From: Pseudomonas entomophila
GTDB taxonomy: Bacteria > Pseudomonadota > Gammaproteobacteria > Pseudomonadales > Pseudomonadaceae
DNA: 64,000 nt
Assembly (NCBI RefSeq): GCF_029478665.1
Contig: NZ_JARPQB010000021.1
Location: 1-64,000, forward strand
Direction of reading: 5' to 3'
Positions 59,817 to 64,000 of this stretch are shown here, piece by piece. Under the pieces are notes generated by a model. That model did no database searches. It saw nothing but the letters and a program-made list of their open reading frames with translations, and was not told the DNA's origin. The translations under genes were made by a program, and so were the position numbers. Numbering within the stretch: the first letter of the stretch is position 1; every line of letters starts with the position of its first letter.

Positions 59817-61202
59817 ATGAGCGGTAACAATTCCAATGACCTCGCTCAGGGGCTCAAGCAACGGCATGTGACCATGCTGTCCATCGCTGGCGTCATCGGC
59901 GCCGGCCTGTTCGTCGGTTCCGGCCACGCCATCGCTGCCGCCGGCCCTGCCGTGCTGCTGGCCTATGCCGCCGCGGGTACGTTGGTCGTGCTGGTGATGC
60001 GCATGCTCGGTGAAATGGCGGTCGCCTCGCCGGACACCGGCTCCTTCTCTACTTATGCCGACCGCGCCATCGGGCGTTGGGCCGGTTTCACCATTGGTTG
60101 GCTGTACTGGTGGTTCTGGGTCCTGGTGATCCCGCTGGAAGCCAACGCCGCCGCGGCCATCCTCCACGCCTGGTTCCCGGCCGTGGACCTGTGGGCCTTC
60201 TCCCTGATCATCACCCTGGCCCTGACGGTCACCAACCTGTTCAGCGTGAAGAACTACGGTGAGTTCGAGTTCTGGTTCGCCCTGCTCAAAGTGCTGGCGA
60301 TCATCGGCTTCATCATCGTCGGTTGCGCTGCCATGTTCGGCATGGTGCCAAGCAGCCAGGTGAGTGGCATCAGCCACCTGTTCGACACCCAAGGCTTCAT
60401 GCCCAACGGCCTGGGCGCCGTGCTGGCCGCCATGCTGACCACCATGTTCTCGTTCATGGGTACCGAGATCGTCACCATCGCCGCCGCCGAATCGAAAGAC
60501 CCGGGCAAGCAGATCAGCAAGGCCACCAACTCGGTGATCTGGCGTATCTGCCTGTTCTACCTGGTGTCGATCTTCCTGGTCGTGGCCATGGTGCCTTGGA
60601 ACGATCCGACCCTGGCCGAGAAAGGTTCATACCAGACCGTCCTCAGCCTGATCGGCGTGCCTAACGCCAAGCTGATCGTCGACATCGTCGTGCTGATCGC
60701 CGTGACCAGCTGCCTGAACTCGGCGCTGTACACCTCTTCGCGCATGCTGTTCTCCCTGAGCAAGCGTGGCGACGCCCCGGCAGTCGCCCAGCGCACCACC
60801 AAGGCGGGTACTCCGCATTGCGCGGTGCTGCTGTCGACCGCCGCAGCCTTCCTGTGTGTGTTCGCCAACTTCCTGGCTCCGGCCGCGGTGTTCGAGTTCC
60901 TGCTGGCCAGCTCCGGCGCCATCGCCTTGCTGGTGTACCTGGTGATCGCCGTGTCGCAACTGCGCATGCGTGCCCAGCGTGAAGCCAGCGGTGAGAAGAT
61001 CTCGTTCAAGATGTGGCTGTTCCCGGGCCTGACCTGGGCGACCATCGCCTTCATCGTCGCCATTCTGGTGGTGATGGCGCTGCGCGAGGATCACCGTGCC
61101 GAGATCATCGCCACGGCGATCCTGAGCATCGGTGTGGTTGCAACCGGCCTGCTGGTGCACCGCAAGCGTGGTAGTGCCGCGCGGGTGGCGCTGGATAGCT
61201 GA
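59817..61202 (+). CDS. gabP: GABA permease (APC family)
   Basis: 461 residues from the ATG at 59817, which is preceded by AAAGGTAG; the frame upstream is not conserved. Twelve spans of the amino-acid/polyamine/organocation family. GLKQRHVTMLSIAGVIGAGL with FVGSGHAIAAAGPAVLLAYA is the classical start, GEMAVASPDTGSFSTYADRA the next. It imports 4-aminobutyrate by proton symport; a closely related substrate such as beta-alanine cannot be excluded. Located beside the arginine/ornithine transporter, as in P. putida. Confidence 0.9.
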   Translation: MSGNNSNDLAQGLKQRHVTMLSIAGVIGAGLFVGSGHAIAAAGPAVLLAYAAAGTLVVLVMRMLGEMAVASPDTGSFSTYADRAIGRWAGFTIGWLYWWFWVLVIPLEANAAAAILHAWFPAVDLWAFSLIITLALTVTNLFSVKNYGEFEFWFALLKVLAIIGFIIVGCAAMFGMVPSSQVSGISHLFDTQGFMPNGLGAVLAAMLTTMFSFMGTEIVTIAAAESKDPGKQISKATNSVIWRICLFYLVSIFLVVAMVPWNDPTLAEKGSYQTVLSLIGVPNAKLIVDIVVLIAVTSCLNSALYTSSRMLFSLSKRGDAPAVAQRTTKAGTPHCAVLLSTAAAFLCVFANFLAPAAVFEFLLASSGAIALLVYLVIAVSQLRMRAQREASGEKISFKMWLFPGLTWATIAFIVAILVVMALREDHRAEIIATAILSIGVVATGLLVHRKRGSAARVALDS

Positions 61203-61218
61203 TTCGCTGGTATGAAAT

Positions 61219-61256
61219 GAAAAGGCCGCGCCCTGTGAGGGGCGCGGCCTTTTTGT
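61219..61256 (+). terminator. gabP terminator
   Basis: AAAGGCCGCGCCC and GGGCGCGGCCTTT arms around TGTGAG, followed by a T-rich end. Confidence 0.9.
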
Positions 61257-61263
61257 TTGTCTG

Positions 61264-61325
61264 GGCGGGCCCTTTCGCCGGCGAGGGGCCGTGTAGGAGC
61301 CGGCTTGCCGGCGAACAGGGCCCGG
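61264..61325. repeat. REP inverted pair
   Basis: GGGCCCTTTCGCCGGCGAGG and GTAGGAGCCGGCTTGCCGGC. Confidence 0.85.
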
Positions 61326-61329
61326 AAGG

Positions 61330-61773
61330 TCAGCCGAACTGCTTCTGCTGTTGCTGCTGCTTGGCCACCACCTCGGAGGCAGTGACGTAGGCATCCTGGA
61401 ACTCGTCGCTCTCCAGCCAGGCCATGGTCGCGTCCTCGTCGATACCGTCGAGCCAGGCGCGGTAGGCGGTGAACACCATGACGATGTAGTCGGTGGAATG
61501 CTCTTCCTTGTGGCCCTTGAGCACCAGCGCCAGCAGCGGGTCGACCAGGAACACCGAAATCATCGGCACCAGGCCGTTTTCCTGGGCTTCCTTCATCTTC
61601 TCGAACAGGCTGTCGTAGCTGCCCGATTCCATGGCCTTGTTGAACACCTGCTCGACGCTGGCGCTGTCGCCGGCGCTGGCCTTGACCGCCTGGCCGCTGC
61701 GCACCATGCGGTTCTGCTTGGCCTTGGCGGCGGCGCGTTTGGCGCGTTTCTGTTGTTTGGTGTTGGTGGCCAT
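61330..61773 (-). CDS. Conserved Pseudomonas protein of unknown function
   Basis: 147 residues from the ATG at 61773. The N-terminus is very basic (TKQQKRAKRAAAKAKQNRMV), suggesting RNA or membrane-surface contact, and the C-terminus ends in a Gln run (KQQQQQKQFG). The middle is helical (VEQVFNKAMESGSYDSLFEK). No known domain. Expression is likely from its own promoter; a REP pair lies upstream. Confidence 0.6.
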   Translation of the reverse strand: MATNTKQQKRAKRAAAKAKQNRMVRSGQAVKASAGDSASVEQVFNKAMESGSYDSLFEKMKEAQENGLVPMISVFLVDPLLALVLKGHKEEHSTDYIVMVFTAYRAWLDGIDEDATMAWLESDEFQDAYVTASEVVAKQQQQQKQFG

Positions 61774-61857
61774 GGGGCGGATCCTTGGGGTGTCTGGTAA
61801 AGGCGCGTATTGAAGCGTAGTTGCCAGGGAAACCCAAGTAGGTATTCGAGATCTCCG

Positions 61858-61960
61858 GGGGCGCTTTGCGCCCCTTTCGCGGCACAAGGCCGCTCCTACA
61901 GGCGATCGCGTAACTCTGTAGGAGCGGCCTTGCGCCGCGAAAGGGCTGCGTAGCAGCCCC
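61858..61960. repeat. REP inverted pair
   Basis: CGGCACAAGGCCGCTCCTAC and GTAGGAGCGGCCTTGCGCCG. Confidence 0.9.
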
Positions 61961-61966
61961 AGCGAT

Positions 61967-62968
61967 TCAACTGATTGGCGCCGCTGGTTCGTCTTCCTCG
62001 AACCCCCGCGAGGCCCGGCCGACCAGCAGCGGATCCGGTGCATGCGCCACGCGGTGATCCTTGCCCGGGTAATCCAGTGAATGCAGGAAGTAACGGATGC
62101 AGTTGATCCGCGCGCGCTTCTTGTCGTCCGACTTGATCACCGTCCACGGCGCATCGGCGGTATCGGTGTGAAAGAACATCGCCTCCTTGGCGGCGGTGTA
62201 GTCCTCCCATTTGTCCAGCGACTTGATGTCGATGGGCGACAGCTTCCAGTGCTTGAGCGGGTCGTCGCGGCGGGAGATGAAGCGGCGCAACTGCTCCTCG
62301 CGGTTCACCGAGAACCAGAACTTGAACAGCAGGATGCCGCTGTTGCACAGCATGCGCTCAAGGTCGGGCGCCTGGCGCATGAACTCCAGGTATTGCAGTG
62401 GCGTGCAGAAGTCCATCACCTTCTCGACGCCGGCGCGGTTGTACCAGGAGCGGTCGAAGAACACCATTTCACCGGCCGTGGGCAGGTGCTGGACATAGCG
62501 CTGGAAGTACCACTGGCCTTTCTCCTGCTCGGAAGGCTTCTCCAGGGCGACGATACGCGCGCCGCGCGGGTTCAGGTGCTCCATGAAGCGCTTGATGGTC
62601 CCGCCCTTGCCTGCCGCGTCACGGCCCTCGAACAGCACCACGATGCGCTGGCCGGTTTCCTTCACCCAGTTCTGCACTTTCAACAGCTCGATCTGCAGGT
62701 CGTGCTTGGCTTTCTCGTAGTCCTGGCGGCGCATGCGCGTGCGATACGGGTAGCTGGCCGGCAGGCGCGCCGAGGTGCTGTCTTCGTTGCTGCCCTTGCG
62801 CGCGTTGGCCACTTCCAGGGCCGCAGGCTGCTGGCTGACCTGGGTGATGGTTTCCGGTTTGCTGGCAGGTTTGCGGGCGCGTGGGCGGCGAGCGCGGAGG
62901 GTTGGCTGAGCACTGGGGGCTATGGCTTCAGCAAGCGAGGGGAGCAGCAAGGTGGATTCGTCGCTCAT
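61967..62968 (-). CDS. ppk2: Polyphosphate kinase 2
   Basis: 333 residues. After a 70-residue basic, Ala/Pro-rich N-terminal extension, the PPK2 domain carries Walker A FEGRDAAGKGGTIKRFMEHL, the Walker B Asp in FFDRSWYNRAGVEKVM, and the lid segment SRRDDPLKHWKLSPIDIKSL. PPK2 uses polyphosphate to phosphorylate nucleoside diphosphates or monophosphates. It is monocistronic. Single-domain length and motifs suggest class I (NDP to NTP). Confidence 0.93.
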   Translation of the reverse strand: MSDESTLLLPSLAEAIAPSAQPTLRARRPRARKPASKPETITQVSQQPAALEVANARKGSNEDSTSARLPASYPYRTRMRRQDYEKAKHDLQIELLKVQNWVKETGQRIVVLFEGRDAAGKGGTIKRFMEHLNPRGARIVALEKPSEQEKGQWYFQRYVQHLPTAGEMVFFDRSWYNRAGVEKVMDFCTPLQYLEFMRQAPDLERMLCNSGILLFKFWFSVNREEQLRRFISRRDDPLKHWKLSPIDIKSLDKWEDYTAAKEAMFFHTDTADAPWTVIKSDDKKRARINCIRYFLHSLDYPGKDHRVAHAPDPLLVGRASRGFEEDEPAAPIS

Positions 62969-63073
62969 GGCGGTCCTTTCGATCGATTCGATTTTCCACT
63001 CGCCATGCTAGGGGGTAGCGATGGGGCGCTTCTTGATATCAATCAACAGGTCGGAACGAAAAATCACAGACAA

Positions 63074-63104
63074 CAAAAAACCCGCACTAGGCGGGTTTCT
63101 TGTG
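63074..63104 (-). terminator. Terminator behind tRNA-Phe
   Basis: AAACCCGC and GCGGGTTT arms around ACTAG; on the minus strand the stem is followed by a T run. Confidence 0.8.
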
Positions 63105-63142
63105 TCGCTTCGGGTAACTTTGCAACCACCAGAAGCTGAAGG

Positions 63143-63218
63143 TGGTGCCCAGAGACGGAGTCGAACCGCCGACACGAGGATTTTCAATCCTCTGCTCTAC
63201 CGACTGAGCTATCTGGGC
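63143..63218 (-). tRNA. tRNA-Phe(GAA)
   Basis: 76 nt with encoded CCA. On the minus strand the acceptor is GCCCAGA, D arm AGCTCAGTCGGTAGAGC, anticodon loop TTGAAAA (GAA) and T arm GCGGTTCGACTCCGT. Closed acceptor pairing with TCTGGGC. Confidence 0.95.
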
Positions 63219-63308
63219 GACGAGGTGCATTAAATAGATTTCCGAACCGATCGTCAACGACTTTTTTGAAAAAATTTAAATTAATTCCGTCGCTTACGTT
63301 TTCCGGGG

Positions 63309-63581
63309 TCAATTCGAGGGCGGAACGTAGCCTTCGGCCTGGGCGTAGTCCTCGCCGGCGAAGAACTTGTCCATCTCGGCCTGGATGAACTTGCGGTCCT
63401 CGGCGTTCATCATGTTCAGGCGCTTCTCGTTGATCAGCATGGTCTGGTGGTCCTGCCACTCCTTCCAGGCTTTCTGCGAGATGTTTTCGAAGATGTCCTG
63501 GCCCTTGGCACCCGGGTACGGTGGGCGGTCGAGGCCTGGCAGCTCTTCGTTGTACTTGCGGCACTTCACGGTGCGGGTCAT
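63309..63581 (-). CDS. yggX: YggX iron-trafficking/oxidative damage protection protein
   Basis: 90 residues, family length. [20 protein letters not shown] with the conserved Cys7, then [20 protein letters not shown] and [20 protein letters not shown]. YggX protects Fe-S clusters from oxidants. It overlaps the mutY stop by four bases, the usual mutY-yggX operon. Confidence 0.95.
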   Translation of the reverse strand: MTRTVKCRKYNEELPGLDRPPYPGAKGQDIFENISQKAWKEWQDHQTMLINEKRLNMMNAEDRKFIQAEMDKFFAGEDYAQAEGYVPPSN

Positions 63582-64000
63582 GGCTTCTCTCCTGCAATCA
63601 GTTCGTCGGCCGCGCGTTGCAGCAGTTTCTTGACCGGGGCGGCGAGGCCCAGGCGCGGCGGGGTGGCGAGGTTATACCAGAGCCAGTCGGGCTCGGCCAC
63701 GTGCGGCCCGACGGGGTCGACACGCACCAGCCAGGGCTCGATGGCCAGCTGGAAATGGCTGAAGGTGTGGGTCAGGCCTTCGAGGGCGTGGCTGCCGGCC
63801 AGGCGCAGGCCGTGCTGGTAGGCGAGGTCGTCGAGCTGTTCGAGGTTGTCCAGCTCCGGCAGGCTCCACAGGCCGCCCCACAGGCCGGTGGACGGCCGGC
63901 GGTAGAGCAGGATCGCGCCCTCGGGGTTGGTCAGCAGTGGCATCAGGGTCTTGCGCTGGGGCAGGGCCTTGCGCGGCTTGGGCTCGGGGTAGCGGGTCTC
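63578..64000 (-). CDS. mutY: A/G-specific adenine glycosylase, C-terminal part (partial)
   Basis: The window ends inside the gene; about 140 C-terminal residues are visible. They form the Nudix-like domain that recognises 8-oxoguanine opposite [21 protein letters not shown] and [20 protein letters not shown]. The glycosylase and Fe-S domains lie beyond the edge. The stop overlaps the start of yggX, so the two are co-translated. MutY removes A mispaired with 8-oxoG. Confidence 0.93.
   Translation of the reverse strand, partial: ETRYPEPKPRKALPQRKTLMPLLTNPEGAILLYRRPSTGLWGGLWSLPELDNLEQLDDLAYQHGLRLAGSHALEGLTHTFSHFQLAIEPWLVRVDPVGPHVAEPDWLWYNLATPPRLGLAAPVKKLLQRAADELIAGEKP

Overview
The window looks like a chromosome segment of a Pseudomonas putida-group bacterium. 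Most genes are GC-rich with Pseudomonas codon habits. Extragenic palindromes of the REP type (cores such as GTAGGAGCCGGCTTGC) recur in many gaps. The blocks serA/D-2-hydroxyglutarate dehydrogenase/rpiA/ilvA/HAD/rppH/ptsP/lgt/thyA/cadR-cadA and the arginine-type ABC transporter next to gabP follow fluorescent-pseudomonad order as I remember it. No database was searched; family names rest on motifs and recall.

Region by region. 1-5.05 kb is an AT-richer accessory locus. It holds the 3' end of an Rhs polymorphic toxin with its immunity gene, then a chain of orphan immunity-like genes (ankyrin/SUFU, two paralogues of the first immunity protein, two unknowns). Several are preceded by a short leftover 3' end of a lost toxin frame, and the cassettes are separated by copies of one imperfect palindrome (AAAAGGGG...CCCCTTTT). 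5.1-6.5 kb carries two small Pseudomonas-specific genes (DUF3077/DUF6124-like) and inverted repeats. 6.5-12.9 kb holds a serine hydrolase, an atypical sigma54-activator-like AAA+ protein, metQ and a four-gene polar amino-acid ABC operon. 12.9-20.8 kb is a mixed set: Ntn acylase, acetyltransferase, thioredoxin-like protein, lysophospholipase-like hydrolase, DUF2059, 2OG oxygenase, DUF523/TudS-like, a shortened solute-binding protein and DUF4399.

20.9-40.7 kb is core metabolism. serA and the D-2-hydroxyglutarate dehydrogenase are divergent. They are followed by a FAH-family protein, two SdiA-regulated beta-propeller paralogues, rpiA, ilvA, a HAD phosphatase, rppH, ptsP (EINtr), an NRDE protein, TauE/SafE, lgt and thyA, then the divergent cadmium pair cadR/cadA and a LysR regulator. 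40.9-49.1 kb is more variable: hicAB, a possible SUFU-like protein, DUF3079, a lone copper nitrite reductase, LysR/AraC regulators, RidA, an isochorismatase-like hydrolase, Ohr and an exported esterase.

49.17-51.90 kb reads as a small decayed island at tRNA-Thr(TGT). A partial copy of the tRNA 3' half marks the far end. Inside are a RelA/SpoT-domain gene under what looks like an operator-controlled promoter, a frameshifted phage-tail or VgrG-like remnant, and an orphan XRE antitoxin-like gene. 52-64 kb returns to backbone: two small lipoproteins, an XRE/DUF2975 pair, the mdtJI spermidine exporter with a long leader holding a candidate leader peptide, a methyltransferase, an arginine/ornithine-type ABC operon, gabP, a conserved unknown, ppk2, tRNA-Phe, yggX and the 3' part of mutY.
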